Assembly (NCBI GenBank): GCA_964531165.1
Contig: CAZHEA010000005.1
Coordinates: forward strand, 24,506 to 88,505
Length of the DNA: 64,000 nucleotides
Source of the DNA: SZUA-229 sp964531165
GTDB lineage: Bacteria > Pseudomonadota > Gammaproteobacteria > SZUA-229
Reading direction: 5' to 3'
The notes under the pieces are model-generated. The model was given only the letters and a program-made list of their open reading frames with translations. It did not search any database and had not been told where the DNA came from. The position numbers were made by a program, and so were the translations under genes. Each line of letters opens with the position of its first letter. Positions within the stretch are counted from its first letter, which is position 1. Below, piece by piece: positions 53,834 through 62,494 of this stretch.

Positions 53834-55386
53834 CAGATCTGCCCCACATATTTAAACCAGCCTATAATTCCATATATAGATATGACAATTAAGATTCCAC
53901 CTGCTAAATACAGTAAGCTTCTTGATGCCCTTGCATCTTCAACGCTACTTGTTAACACCTTAATTTCAGCTAATACTGGGATATTTAGCTCATCGTTGAT
54001 TATTTGTGCGTACCTTATTCTCGGGTCCAGTTGCAACATTAAATAAATTATCCCTATTGGTATTGCTAAGCCAATTATTAGCCCTGCCAATGCAAAGTGA
54101 ATAAACCTTAACCCTGTTGGTATAAGTGGTATTTTAGCGGGTTCCTGAATTTTGAAAGTTAACCCCTGATTCTCTTTATCCAGATTTCGTGATACTCGTG
54201 CACGCTCCATGCGCTTTAACAAATCCTGATAAATATCCTGATTCACCTGATAATCACGAGTCAATTTTGCAAGTGTAACCTCACCACTATGTATACGCCG
54301 AGCTCTTTCATATTCATTCTCTAGCATAATATTCATTTCAGCCATTCGGGCATTTAGAGTGGCGATCTTCGTCTGAGTATTCGAAGCATCACTGCGCAAT
54401 TTCTGATATAGAGGGTTCAATATAATGGCTTCATCAATATAGCTAACACCCGTTGTTCTAGCTTTATTTTTTGCTTCCTGACGCCTGAGTCTCTCATTTC
54501 TCATCGAATTTTTAAGATCATTAATCTGGTGCTTTAATCTCACAATATCAGGGTAAGTTTCTTTATAATCCAGCCTTAATGTTTCAAGGCTTTGTTGTAA
54601 ATCAGAAATTTTTGAACGATACTGACCTTCTTTTGACTGACTAATCGTTATAGCCGCCTCACCGGACAATTGCAGCTGTAATGAATCTCTGCGAATTTCT
54701 GTTTCACGTAATTCAAGCTGTGTTCTAGAGATATCAGATGTAAGGCTAGCAATTCTATCTGAAACTTCTGACTCAAGCCCGGCCCTTGCATCTGGATTAT
54801 TTGACCTGAATTCACTTAATTGTTCTTCAACCTGAGTCAATTTACTTAAGTACTCATTTACCTGCTTTTCAATAAAATTGTATGCAGCCTGACTTTCATT
54901 TATTTTAGATTTTTCACCTTCTTCAATAAACAACTCAGCCATTCTTTTTGCAGTAGTATAAGCACGTACCGCATCACTATCACGATACTCTATCTTGATT
55001 AAATTATTACCAATGCTATTTATCTTTACATTATCTCTGATATCTTTTTTGATCTGTTCTTTTTCAACTTCAGAACGTTCTTCCTTAAGCCAGCCAGCAT
55101 CTTCAATTACCTGTAGCATTATTTTTTCACCAAAAATAATCTCACGAGCATTGCCAACGTAATCTGTTGTTTGTGTGGTCTCAGCAGAACCTTCCATAAG
55201 AGGTTGAAGAATATTGCTATCATCAGCGAGAATGATGCCGAATGAGGTGTAACGCTTTGGCCAGATAGTACCGACACCCAGAATTAAAAGACTAAAAATA
55301 ACAAAAGCAGTAAAGACAGCTTTACGTCGATCAACCACCTCTACTATCAAAGTGTGTAAAATATCCTCAAAGGGTAAGTGAATCAT
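53833..55386 (-). CDS. XrtA-type polysaccharide chain-length determinant (Wzz/GNVR-like)
   Basis: The protein has 517 residues with two membrane segments, near 22-42 (AVFTAFVIFSLLILGVGTI) and near 425-450, plus a third at the C-terminus (YLAGGILIVISIYGIIG). Between them is a long coiled coil with repeated QVEEQLSEFR- and DLQQSLETLRLDYKETYPDI-like heptads. This is the Wzz family that controls polymer length. Exosortase systems pair it with a separate tyrosine kinase gene, as here. It is 15 bases downstream of the export gene. Confidence 0.88.
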   Translation of the reverse strand: MIHLPFEDILHTLIVEVVDRRKAVFTAFVIFSLLILGVGTIWPKRYTSFGIILADDSNILQPLMEGSAETTQTTDYVGNAREIIFGEKIMLQVIEDAGWLKEERSEVEKEQIKKDIRDNVKINSIGNNLIKIEYRDSDAVRAYTTAKRMAELFIEEGEKSKINESQAAYNFIEKQVNEYLSKLTQVEEQLSEFRSNNPDARAGLESEVSDRIASLTSDISRTQLELRETEIRRDSLQLQLSGEAAITISQSKEGQYRSKISDLQQSLETLRLDYKETYPDIVRLKHQINDLKNSMRNERLRRQEAKNKARTTGVSYIDEAIILNPLYQKLRSDASNTQTKIATLNARMAEMNIMLENEYERARRIHSGEVTLAKLTRDYQVNQDIYQDLLKRMERARVSRNLDKENQGLTFKIQEPAKIPLIPTGLRFIHFALAGLIIGLAIPIGIIYLMLQLDPRIRYAQIINDELNIPVLAEIKVLTSSVEDARASRSLLYLAGGILIVISIYGIIGWFKYVGQI

Positions 55387-55401
55387 ATTAAACCCGAATC
55401 C

Positions 55402-56037
55402 TTAAAACAAACGTTCTGGTACGGTTAAAATATCACCTGGCCGAAGCTCGATATTGGTTAGCAGCTCACCTTTATAAAGGATATCTCCTAAATAGATATC
55501 AATTACCCTGGTTTTACCCTTAATTTTTCGATAAAGTTTTGTGCTGTTTGGTGCTGCAAAATCAGTAACACTACCCGCAGATAAAATTGCATCAAGTACG
55601 GTCATACCCTGACGATAGTTAATTGATGCCGGACTTGCAACTGCACCGGTAATTCGAAGCCGTGTCAGATACTCATTACTTTGCAGGCCTGTCACCATTA
55701 ATGTGACATTTGGCTCACGCACAAAGTTACTAAGCTTCTTTTGAATAATAGCAGCAACAGCTTCTGGTTTTTTACCCGCAGCATGAACGTCACCTATCAG
55801 TGGCATAGATATTTTGCCATCAGGCCTAACAGGAACCGTCACTGACAGTTCAGGGTTACGCCAAACATTAATATCAATCGTGTCATCAACGCCTATATGA
55901 TATTCAAGAATAGTCTCAGAACTATTATGATCGACCAGTACATTTGAGTTTGCCGAAAGATAAGCATCTGATGCACACCCGGCTAATAGCAGTATCAAAA
56001 ACAGGGCCGTTAAGCGAATCAGTAAAGCATGTATCAT
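55402..56037 (-). CDS. Polysaccharide export lipoprotein (Wza/EpsE-like, XrtA-type)
   Basis: The 211-residue protein has a lipobox LLLAGCAS (Cys near 21), then the polysaccharide-export domain YHIGVDDTIDINVWRNPELS with VRPDGKISMPLIGDV, and a SLBB-type domain (LRITGAVASPASINYRQGMTVLDAI) ending ELRPGDILTVPERLF. The short length, without a Wza-like C-terminal helix, is usual for the exosortase-associated export protein. It forms part of the periplasm-spanning export channel. It is the first gene of the long minus-strand EPS operon. Confidence 0.9.
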   Translation of the reverse strand: MIHALLIRLTALFLILLLAGCASDAYLSANSNVLVDHNSSETILEYHIGVDDTIDINVWRNPELSVTVPVRPDGKISMPLIGDVHAAGKKPEAVAAIIQKKLSNFVREPNVTLMVTGLQSNEYLTRLRITGAVASPASINYRQGMTVLDAILSAGSVTDFAAPNSTKLYRKIKGKTRVIDIYLGDILYKGELLTNIELRPGDILTVPERLF

Positions 56038-56596
56038 TTATTTCTCCGTTGAAGTTCCATTATCAGCAAATCATGATGTTGTAAAAAGCCAGCCCCACCT
56101 AGACAATCCACATGAAGCATTCTGTGCAACATTATTATTATAAAAATAAAATGTATTTTACGAATTTATGCTTCACAAATCCACTTATAAATGATGTTAA
56201 ATCAGTCACTTCGCGCTTTTACATCAGTTGGTGCTTAGATCAAGCCGACATATAACTACTTTATCGTCAATCCCCTGTATCAGCGGCTTCCCACTGACAC
56301 CAAAAGCACCAAACCTAAGCGTTTAATATGGTTTGTTCGTATTATTAGAAAATATCCTCTAGTGATACCGAATGATAATTTTCACATGATCATTTTTATG
56401 GATATAATATTCCAAATCGTATTTTTTGGTTTTATTATGCATGCATAATCGCGCCTAATGCCTCGATTAACCAGCTTATTCGCGACATATAAATACAATT
56501 TGATGTATTATGAAAATACCTTCACAGCCTAAAATTTCCCTGAGTCGAGTATAGATATGCACTATAATTACGTATAAATTTAATGATTAAATAATA
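56038..56596. other. Divergent intergenic region between the EPS operon and the J-domain gene
   Basis: This 559-base A+T-rich region must carry the main EPS operon promoter on the minus strand. A weak sigma-54-like match (minus strand, about 56233-56247, GGCTT-N5-AAGCA type) is present but has several mismatches. The plus-strand promoter of the J-domain gene is listed separately. No ORF or RNA gene is seen. Confidence 0.5.
56540..56568 (+). promoter_or_regulatory. Candidate sigma-70 promoter for the J-domain gene
   Basis: A perfect TATAAT lies at 56563-56568, with CTGAGT at 56540-56545 as a poor -35 at 17-base spacing. It lies about 28 bases before the ATG at 56597. Confidence 0.42.
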
Positions 56597-57439
56597 ATGA
56601 AACAATCATATTCGCATATAAAATGCTACAAAATACTCAATGTACACCCTGACTCTGAATGGGCTGAATTACGAAAATCTTATAAAAACTTAATACAAAA
56701 ATGGCATCCCGATAAGTTTGAAGATGGTTCTGATAAAAAATCAGCTGCAAATGAAAAAATCAAACAAATCAATATTGCTTACAATCAGCTAAATAATTAC
56801 AAACGTAAATATGGATCCTTACCAAAAACTGAAAACAATAACAGCCCTGCTACACCCTCAATCAATGCTAATAGACGGGCAAAAAGTGCACAGCCTCAAG
56901 CACCTGATGGTAAACAAAAAAAGCAAACAACCAAACCACGCCCTCATTCACCTGTCAGTAGATCGACAAACACAAAATCCAAAAAATACAAATCCCTAAC
57001 ACTCAGCTCAATTGCGATTTTAATTATCTCTTTTTATCTTTTATCTACTGAAGACACAAAATACAACTCAGAAGAAAAAACTGTAATATCAAAGCCAAAC
57101 AACAACTTCAGAATATCAACTACAAAAGAGCGCGTTACAAAAAAACACCTGCCTATTGAGAAGACATCTACTATTGCGAACCACAAGCAAGCCCTGAAGA
57201 CTGAGAATACAATAAATGAACAACAAAATTTTAAAATAAATATAGAAAAGAGCTACTTTACTAACGGCTCTACACTAGGAGAAGTAATAAGTATCCAGGG
57301 CACACCAACAAAAGTTAGCGGGGATATTTGGTATTATGGGAAATCCGAAGTTCACTTTCATGAAGGAGAAGTTACAAGCTGGGTCAGAGATGCACAAACC
57401 CCATTAAGAGCGCGCTTATTTATTCCCTCTTCAAAATAG
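56597..57439 (+). CDS. Membrane protein with N-terminal J domain
   Basis: The protein has 280 residues. Residues 1-70 form a J domain: KCYKILNVHPDSEWAELRKSY, IQKWHPDKFED with the HPD motif, and NEKIKQINIAYNQL. A Ser/Lys/Pro-rich basic linker follows, then one membrane helix (LSSIAILIISFYLLS, about 135-150), a charged linker, and a small C-terminal domain (LGEVISIQGTPTKVSGDIWYYG). J domains recruit DnaK, so the protein could bring Hsp70 to the membrane. It converges with the sugar transferase gene, the two stops being only 2 bases apart. Similar J-domain genes occur in EPS loci, but the role is unknown. Confidence 0.75.
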   Translation: MKQSYSHIKCYKILNVHPDSEWAELRKSYKNLIQKWHPDKFEDGSDKKSAANEKIKQINIAYNQLNNYKRKYGSLPKTENNNSPATPSINANRRAKSAQPQAPDGKQKKQTTKPRPHSPVSRSTNTKSKKYKSLTLSSIAILIISFYLLSTEDTKYNSEEKTVISKPNNNFRISTTKERVTKKHLPIEKTSTIANHKQALKTENTINEQQNFKINIEKSYFTNGSTLGEVISIQGTPTKVSGDIWYYGKSEVHFHEGEVTSWVRDAQTPLRARLFIPSSK

Positions 57440-57441
57440 AC

Positions 57442-58842
57442 TTAACGCGCACCTTGACCAAACAATACAACCTGTACTGTTTGAAATAGAATAGTCATAT
57501 CAAGAAACAAGCTATAATTTTTTATATAATATAAATCGTATTGTAGTTTATTTCTCGTATCTTCTTCAGTTTCACCGTATGGATAACAAATTTGAGCCCA
57601 ACCAGTAATACCGGGCTTCACCGTATGCCTTAATGAATAATGTGGTATCGATTGCTCAAAACCTAATACAAACTGTGGTCGTTCCGGTCGTGGCCCAATA
57701 AAACTCATATCGCCTTTAAGCACATTAAATACCTGTGGCAACTCATCAATACGAGTTTTACGAATAAATGCACCTATTCGAGTAACTCTGGAATCATTCT
57801 TTTGCGCAAACTGTGCGCCATCTTTTTCTGCATCCGTTTTCATGCTTCGAAACTTTATTACACCAAAAGGCGCATCACAAAGACCTAAACGGATTTGTCG
57901 ATAGAATATAGGATCCCGGCCAAAACTACTAAGCCATATAGAGATTATAGTAAGAAGAATAACTGGGCTTGCAATAGTTAAAATCAGCAGGCTAGCAAAA
58001 ATATCAAATGCACGTTTAACATAGCTCACCGATACTGCTTTGGTAAAACCGTCTGAAAATATGACGGCACTTGGATGCAATGCACTAAGCTCTATGTGAC
58101 CAGTAATTCGCTCTAAAGAATCAAGTATGTCACGAACAACAATGCCTTTCATTTTGCATTCTAATAACCCTGACAAAGGAAACCCAACTCGCCTGTCATC
58201 CATCGCGAGTACTAGCTCATCTATCTTATGATCCAGGCAAAGGTCCAGTAAAGTGGACTTTATTTCGAGAAGCTTTGATTTATCAATCAATATGTCATTT
58301 TGATCAATATCGACAAACCCAACAACGTCATAACCACGCTTAGCTGCATACTCAATATTTTCTTCAACTAACCTGGCTTTTTTCCCAGCACCCAAAACCA
58401 GCATACTACGTTGAAACGCTTTATGGTTATCCAGTTTTTGAAATATTGTGCGCGTAAACAAAACACCTAAAAAAGCGATGAATAACGCAAAGGCAAAAAC
58501 GCCTCGACCTAAAAATATTTCAGGATATATATAGAAACTTGCAAGTATAATCCCCAAACCCAACATAAAGCTCAGAAAGATTCGTATCATTGTTCCTGCA
58601 AAATCATCTACATTATTGCGGGCGTGAAGACCAACAGCTGTCATGCTCAACCACATAATTGCTGCAAAAAAACCAGCTTTAATATTTAGCGGCTGTAATA
58701 ACTGTATATCCGCAGCAATATTCGCTGAATCAAAAAATCTCGCATATGCACCGGCATAAACAGAAACGAATAACACCGCTAGCTCAATAAACATCAACAA
58801 CACAATTGTTGCTGGAATGAAATGTCCGAATATTCTAAGCAT
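57442..58842 (-). CDS. Initiating undecaprenyl-phosphate sugar transferase (EpsB1-like)
   Basis: The 466-residue protein has four N-terminal membrane helices, a central Rossmann-like region (SMLVLGAGKKARLVEENIEY), a fifth helix (FDIFASLLILTIASPVILLT) and the PglC/WbaP-type catalytic domain: DPIFYRQIRLG, IKFRSMKTDAEKDG, TRIDELPQVFNVLKGDMS and IGPRPERP. This is the polyisoprenyl-phosphate hexose-1-phosphate transferase form found in PEP-CTERM systems. It starts the repeat unit by loading sugar-1-phosphate on undecaprenyl phosphate. Confidence 0.9.
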   Translation of the reverse strand: MLRIFGHFIPATIVLLMFIELAVLFVSVYAGAYARFFDSANIAADIQLLQPLNIKAGFFAAIMWLSMTAVGLHARNNVDDFAGTMIRIFLSFMLGLGIILASFYIYPEIFLGRGVFAFALFIAFLGVLFTRTIFQKLDNHKAFQRSMLVLGAGKKARLVEENIEYAAKRGYDVVGFVDIDQNDILIDKSKLLEIKSTLLDLCLDHKIDELVLAMDDRRVGFPLSGLLECKMKGIVVRDILDSLERITGHIELSALHPSAVIFSDGFTKAVSVSYVKRAFDIFASLLILTIASPVILLTIISIWLSSFGRDPIFYRQIRLGLCDAPFGVIKFRSMKTDAEKDGAQFAQKNDSRVTRIGAFIRKTRIDELPQVFNVLKGDMSFIGPRPERPQFVLGFEQSIPHYSLRHTVKPGITGWAQICYPYGETEEDTRNKLQYDLYYIKNYSLFLDMTILFQTVQVVLFGQGAR

Positions 58843-58867
58843 GATATTAACTTAACTTCTTATCGTT

Positions 58868-59902
58868 TTATTTTTTAAGCAGATCAGCTATATACCAATC
58901 CATTGAAAGCTTTAATCCTTCTCCAATTTTATATTTAGGCTCATACCCAAGAAGTTTATTTGCTTTTGAAATATCCGCCAAAGAATGTCGAACATCCCCA
59001 GCCCGAAAGTCCTTGTATTCAGGATCGGGAATTTTAAGGTCAGGTAAGCGTTCAATCAGTTCATCCCGTATTGCATTAAATAATTCATTTAATGATGTCC
59101 GGTCATTTAATGCTACGTTATACACCTGATCTGTAGCATCAGGATGATCCGCCATAGCTGATAAAATATTTGCCTGCACCGTATTATCAATGAAACAAAA
59201 ATCACGGCTAGTTTCACCATCACCATTAATAAATACAGTCTCATTATGTAACATAGCAGCTACCCACTTAGGAATAACCGCAGCATAAGCTCCCGCAGGG
59301 TCCTGACGGTAACCAAAAATATTAAAATACCTTAAGCCAATTGTTTTAAAACCATAAGTCCGCGCAAAAACACCAGCATAAAGTTCATCAACAAGTTTAG
59401 TTACGGCATAAGGCGAAAGTGGGTTACCAATTTTATCCTCTTCTTTAGGTAAGTCAGGATGATCGCCATAAGTTGAACTTGATGCAGCGTAGACAAATTG
59501 CTTTACATTTTCATCACGAGCTGCAACCAACATATTTAAAAAACCATCAATATTAGTTGTGTTGGTTGTAATCGGATCTTCAACTGAACGCGGCACCGAG
59601 CCCAATGCAGCCTGATGCAAGACATACTGCACACCATTGCAGGCTTTTTTACAATCTTCAAGATTACGAATATCACCCTTGATAAAAGTAAAATTTTTCC
59701 ATGCACTTTCACCCACTAATGCTTCAACTTTATCCAGATTATGCTGATGCCCGGTTTCAAAATTATCTAGACCAACAACTTTCTGATTGTGCTTAAGCAG
59801 GGTTTCTAATAGATTTGAACCAATAAATCCTGCAACGCCCGTAACCAGCCAGGTTTCAGTACTGGTTTTTAGCTTAGTTAGTATCTCTTCATATTTAGTC
59901 AC
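58868..59902 (-). CDS. tviC: UDP-GlcNAc 4-epimerase, WbpP/TviC-like
   Basis: The product has 344 residues and a GTG start preceded by AGGAA. The NAD-binding motif is TGVAGFIGSNLLE, followed by VVGLDNFETGHQHNLD, a hallmark of WbpP/TviC. The SDR catalytic pair is SSSTYG and YAVTK (YxxxK), and FIDNTVQANI supports the epimerase fold. It interconverts UDP-GlcNAc/UDP-GalNAc or the corresponding uronic acids. It forms a tight operon with the dehydrogenase gene upstream (9 bases), predicting UDP-GalNAcA for the EPS. Confidence 0.87.
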   Translation of the reverse strand: MTKYEEILTKLKTSTETWLVTGVAGFIGSNLLETLLKHNQKVVGLDNFETGHQHNLDKVEALVGESAWKNFTFIKGDIRNLEDCKKACNGVQYVLHQAALGSVPRSVEDPITTNTTNIDGFLNMLVAARDENVKQFVYAASSSTYGDHPDLPKEEDKIGNPLSPYAVTKLVDELYAGVFARTYGFKTIGLRYFNIFGYRQDPAGAYAAVIPKWVAAMLHNETVFINGDGETSRDFCFIDNTVQANILSAMADHPDATDQVYNVALNDRTSLNELFNAIRDELIERLPDLKIPDPEYKDFRAGDVRHSLADISKANKLLGYEPKYKIGEGLKLSMDWYIADLLKK

Positions 59903-59911
59903 AATAAATTC

Positions 59912-61189
59912 CTATAAACGTCCGTCAACTTCATCTGTTTTAAGAATATATTTAATATCGTATAAAACATGATTTTCTTTACCCAGCTTATGAATCGCAT
60001 CCGCACCCATTTCAACAAACTCACTATGTGACACGGCTAATACGATTGCATCGTATTTATTTTCCTGCATTTTATCTATCGGGCGAATTCCATACTCTTT
60101 AACCGTTTCATCTTTATCAACCCATGGGTCATAAACATCTATATTCGCGCCGTAATCCTGAAACTCTTCAATCATATCGGTCACACGAGTATTACGTAAA
60201 TCAGGGCAGTTTTCTTTAAACGTTAACCCCATCATTAAAATATTTGCATCGCTGATATGAATACGTTTACGTAACATCAATTTAACAATTTCAGAAACCA
60301 CGTAGCTTCCCATTTGATCATTCAATCGACGGCCGGCTAAAATCATTTCCGGGTTATAACCAATTTCCTGCGCTTTGTGAGTCAGGTAATAAGGGTCGAC
60401 ACCGATGCAATGACCGCCTACCAGACCCGGTCGAAACGGTAAGAAGTTCCACTTGGTGCCTGCTGCAATCAATACTTCTTCAGTATCAATATCAAGGCGG
60501 TTAAAAATAAGTGCCAATTCATTAATCAGTGCAATATTGACATCACGTTGCGTATTCTCAATAACTTTTGCCGCTTCAGCCACCTTGATTGATGATGCTT
60601 TGTGGGTGCCGGCGGTAATAATCTGCTGATATAACTCATCAACAAAAGTTGCAATTTCAGGTGTAGAACCAGACGTTACTTTTTTGATTGTGGTGACCCG
60701 GTGCTCTTTATCGCCTGGGTTTATCCGTTCCGGACTATAACCCGCATAGAAATCCGCATTAAACTTCAACCCTGATACTTCCTCAATTACTGGAATACAG
60801 TCTTCTTCAGTAGCTCCAGGATATACCGTAGACTCAAAAATAACGATATCGCCTTTAGATATAACGCCACCCAGCATTCTACTCGCGCCGATTAATGGCG
60901 TTAAATCAGGATTCTTATTTTTATCAATAGGCGTAGGTACGGTGACAATATAAATATTCGACGCCTTTAAGGCTTCGACATCGGCAGAATAACTAAGGTG
61001 AGTCGCTTCAGCTAACTCGTCACTACTACACTCAAGGGTACTATCGCTACCCCCTGCAAGCTCAGCAACCCTCTTCTGGTTAATATCAAAACCTAGCACC
61101 TGCATTTTCTTTCCAAATTCAACCGCTAGTGGAAGTCCCACATAGCCCAAACCAATAATTGCCAGCTTTACGTCAGATAGTTGATTCAC
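59912..61189 (-). CDS. tviB: UDP-N-acetylhexosamine 6-dehydrogenase, WbpO/TviB-like
   Basis: The protein has 425 residues and a GTG start with AAGGAG five bases upstream. The N-terminus IGLGYVGLPLAVEFGKK is the NAD-binding loop. VESTVYPG-like and KSGCT-equivalent regions appear as FESTVYPGATEED, and the active region is PGLVGGHCIGVDPYYL, with the catalytic Cys in GHCIG. The motif set fits WbpO/TviB rather than UDP-glucose dehydrogenase. It oxidises C6 of UDP-GlcNAc or UDP-GalNAc to the uronate. It is the first gene of a minus-strand unit with the epimerase and sugar transferase. Confidence 0.88.
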   Translation of the reverse strand: MNQLSDVKLAIIGLGYVGLPLAVEFGKKMQVLGFDINQKRVAELAGGSDSTLECSSDELAEATHLSYSADVEALKASNIYIVTVPTPIDKNKNPDLTPLIGASRMLGGVISKGDIVIFESTVYPGATEEDCIPVIEEVSGLKFNADFYAGYSPERINPGDKEHRVTTIKKVTSGSTPEIATFVDELYQQIITAGTHKASSIKVAEAAKVIENTQRDVNIALINELALIFNRLDIDTEEVLIAAGTKWNFLPFRPGLVGGHCIGVDPYYLTHKAQEIGYNPEMILAGRRLNDQMGSYVVSEIVKLMLRKRIHISDANILMMGLTFKENCPDLRNTRVTDMIEEFQDYGANIDVYDPWVDKDETVKEYGIRPIDKMQENKYDAIVLAVSHSEFVEMGADAIHKLGKENHVLYDIKYILKTDEVDGRL

Positions 61190-61369
61190 ACCTACTCCTT
61201 AATTTCTAAAATTCATTCAATATTATATTTGTTTGTCATTCTACACTAATAAAGGCGCTATGTTATTACCTGAAAGTATGACTAGACTATGTTTATTCCT
61301 AAATTTTGCTGAATATTTAATCAAATTTAAGTATTTTGAAATTTAGTCTATCTTTTTATTAAAATGAGA

Positions 61370-61398
61370 TTGACGTGTAAGCGGTTTTTCCCCATAAT
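61370..61398 (+). promoter_or_regulatory. Sigma-70 promoter of tRNA-Arg
   Basis: TTGACG (61370-61375) and CATAAT (61393-61398) are separated by 17 bases and followed by the G+C-rich stretch CACGCCCTCG, a discriminator typical of growth-rate-controlled tRNA genes. It ends about 19 bases before the tRNA. Confidence 0.82.
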
Positions 61399-61416
61399 TC
61401 ACGCCCTCGAAGATCT

Positions 61417-61493
61417 GCGCCTGTAGCTCAGCTGGATAGAGTACTCGGCTACGAACCGAGCGGTCAGGGGTTCGAATCCCTTCAGGCGCACCA
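61417..61493 (+). tRNA. tRNA-Arg (anticodon ACG)
   Basis: The 77-base gene folds into a full cloverleaf: acceptor GCGCCTG/CAGGCGC, D arm with AGCTCAGCTGGATAGAGT, anticodon stem CTCGG/CCGAG with loop CTACGAA (anticodon ACG), and T arm with GGTTCGAATCC. Discriminator A and CCA are encoded at 61490-61493. The wobble A would be edited to inosine to read CGN codons. It converges with tRNA-Ser. Confidence 0.97.
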
Positions 61494-61556
61494 TACATAA
61501 AAAAGCCCCCAACTGATTTTTCAGTTGGGGGCTTTTTTATGTATGGTGCGCCTGAA
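61481..61556 (+). terminator. tRNA-Arg terminator: 36-base perfect inverted repeat including the tRNA 3' end
   Basis: Positions 61481-61516 and 61521-61556 are exact reverse complements with a TTTT loop. The core GCCCCCAACTGA/TCAGTTGGGGGC stem is flanked by A- and T-runs, as in a bidirectional intrinsic terminator. The left arm begins inside the tRNA acceptor stem, so the right arm restates the tRNA 3' end in reverse. Confidence 0.9.
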
Positions 61557-61630
61557 ATACCTATGAGAAACAATTTCGAAAAAAATGCAGGGTAGCATTT
61601 TTTGACGCGATACTTTTACGTGCTCCGAAG

Positions 61631-61650
61631 GAGGGATTCACAGGGGTGCG
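61631..61650. other. Possible decayed tRNA-Ser fragment
   Basis: GAGGGATTC (61631-61639) and CAGGGGTGCG (61641-61650) match, in order, two separate parts of the tRNA-Ser gene (61825-61833 and 61869-61878) with the middle missing. The matches are short, so coincidence is possible. Confidence 0.25.
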
Positions 61651-61761
61651 AATCATCAATCCCCCTACCCGTATTTAAAAAAATCAAATACCGATACCAC
61701 ACCTAAAAAAGGCATGTAGAGCTGGCTTTAGCTAACGCCTACGCTTTTAAACTATTATCAA

Positions 61762-61817
61762 GCCACACATAAAAAAGCCCCGTCTGTTTTCACAGACGGG
61801 GCTTTTTTATGTGTGGC
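61762..61817 (-). terminator. tRNA-Ser terminator: 26-base perfect inverted repeat
   Basis: Positions 61762-61787 and 61792-61817 are exact reverse complements with loop TTTC. The core GCCCCGTCTGT/ACAGACGGGGC is flanked by A6/T6 runs. As with tRNA-Arg, the stem continues into the 3' CCA end of the tRNA. Confidence 0.88.
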
Positions 61818-61903
61818 GGAGAGCGAGGGATTCGAACCCTCGATACTGTTTCCAATATACACCCTTAGCAGGGGTGCGCCTTCAGCCACTCGGCCAGCTC
61901 TCC
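61814..61903 (-). tRNA. tRNA-Ser (anticodon GCT)
   Basis: The 90-base gene has a class II cloverleaf: acceptor GGAGAGC/GCTCTCC, anticodon stem CACCC/GGGTG with loop CTGCTAA (anticodon GCT), the long variable arm typical of tRNA-Ser, and T arm GGTTCGAATCC. CCA is encoded at the 3' end (TGG on the plus strand at 61814-61816). It reads AGC/AGU codons. The lysC-csrA-tRNA-Ser order is common in gammaproteobacteria. Confidence 0.97.
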
Positions 61904-62034
61904 AATTCTTCGCTAATAGTTTATATATACTGTTAGCATAATGTGCGCCTTATTCCGGGCTCCTGCCCTCCACCCCTTCGGGGCCATGATGATAAAAGGC
62001 AATCATCATGTTCAAATTGTTCCAGACAATTTAG

Positions 62035-62058
62035 TCAGCCACTCGGCCAGCTCTCCAA
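62035..62058 (-). repeat. 24-base duplicate of the tRNA-Ser 5' end
   Basis: These 24 bases are identical to 61882-61905, the first 22 bases of tRNA-Ser plus two upstream bases. The copy is about 150 bases upstream of the intact gene, with no rest of the tRNA. It may be a remnant of a tandem tRNA gene or a footprint of an integrative element. Confidence 0.85.
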
Positions 62059-62092
62059 ATTTTCCTAACAACTATCTTTAACTTTTCTAAAC

Positions 62093-62119
62093 AAAACCGC
62101 CGCAAAGTGCGGCGGTTTT
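62093..62119 (-). terminator. Terminator of csrA
   Basis: AAAACCGCCGCA (62093-62104) pairs perfectly with TGCGGCGGTTTT (62108-62119), a 12-base stem with loop AAG. On the minus strand the stem ends in a T-rich stretch. It lies about 60 bases after the csrA stop and separates csrA from tRNA-Ser. Confidence 0.85.
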
Positions 62120-62177
62120 GACGGAGCATAGAATACCTTTGATCCAATCTCAGGTAAAGCCCAAATTACTAATATTT

Positions 62178-62375
62178 TTAAGTTGCAGTATTACCTGCAT
62201 TCTGATCTTCCTGTTCGCGCTGAATACGCTCATAAATTTCTTCACGATGCACAGAAACTTCTTTGGGTGCATTAATACCAATACGTACCTGATTACCTTT
62301 CACACCCAGCACTGTCACGGATACATCATCACCAATCATTAGTGTTTCGCCTACACGACGAGTTAAAATCAACAT
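62178..62375 (-). CDS. csrA: Carbon storage regulator CsrA
   Basis: The 65-residue protein is a full-length CsrA: MLILTRRVGETLMIGDDV, VTVLGVKGNQVRIGINAP and KEVSVHREEIYERI. R44 in the VHREEIY helix is the key RNA-binding residue. The start is preceded by TAGGAG at nine-base spacing. CsrA binds GGA-containing leaders of mRNAs and usually represses biofilm and EPS genes, so it could act on transcripts in this window. It follows lysC with a 119-base gap. Confidence 0.97.
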   Translation of the reverse strand: MLILTRRVGETLMIGDDVSVTVLGVKGNQVRIGINAPKEVSVHREEIYERIQREQEDQNAGNTAT

Positions 62376-62494
62376 TTTTACTACTCCTAAAATTCAATCA
62401 CCAATGGCAGCAGAGTTCTTTATCCTAGTTCCCTGACTACCGCACGCTAATAATAACACAGCTATTACAATTATGTGACAACGATCACTGTAAA

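Noticed and set aside
61343..61573. 76-residue minus-strand ORF containing GIRTPDRSVRSRVLYPAE
   Set aside because: It is antisense to tRNA-Arg and its terminator; this peptide string is a well-known artefact of translating tRNA genes.
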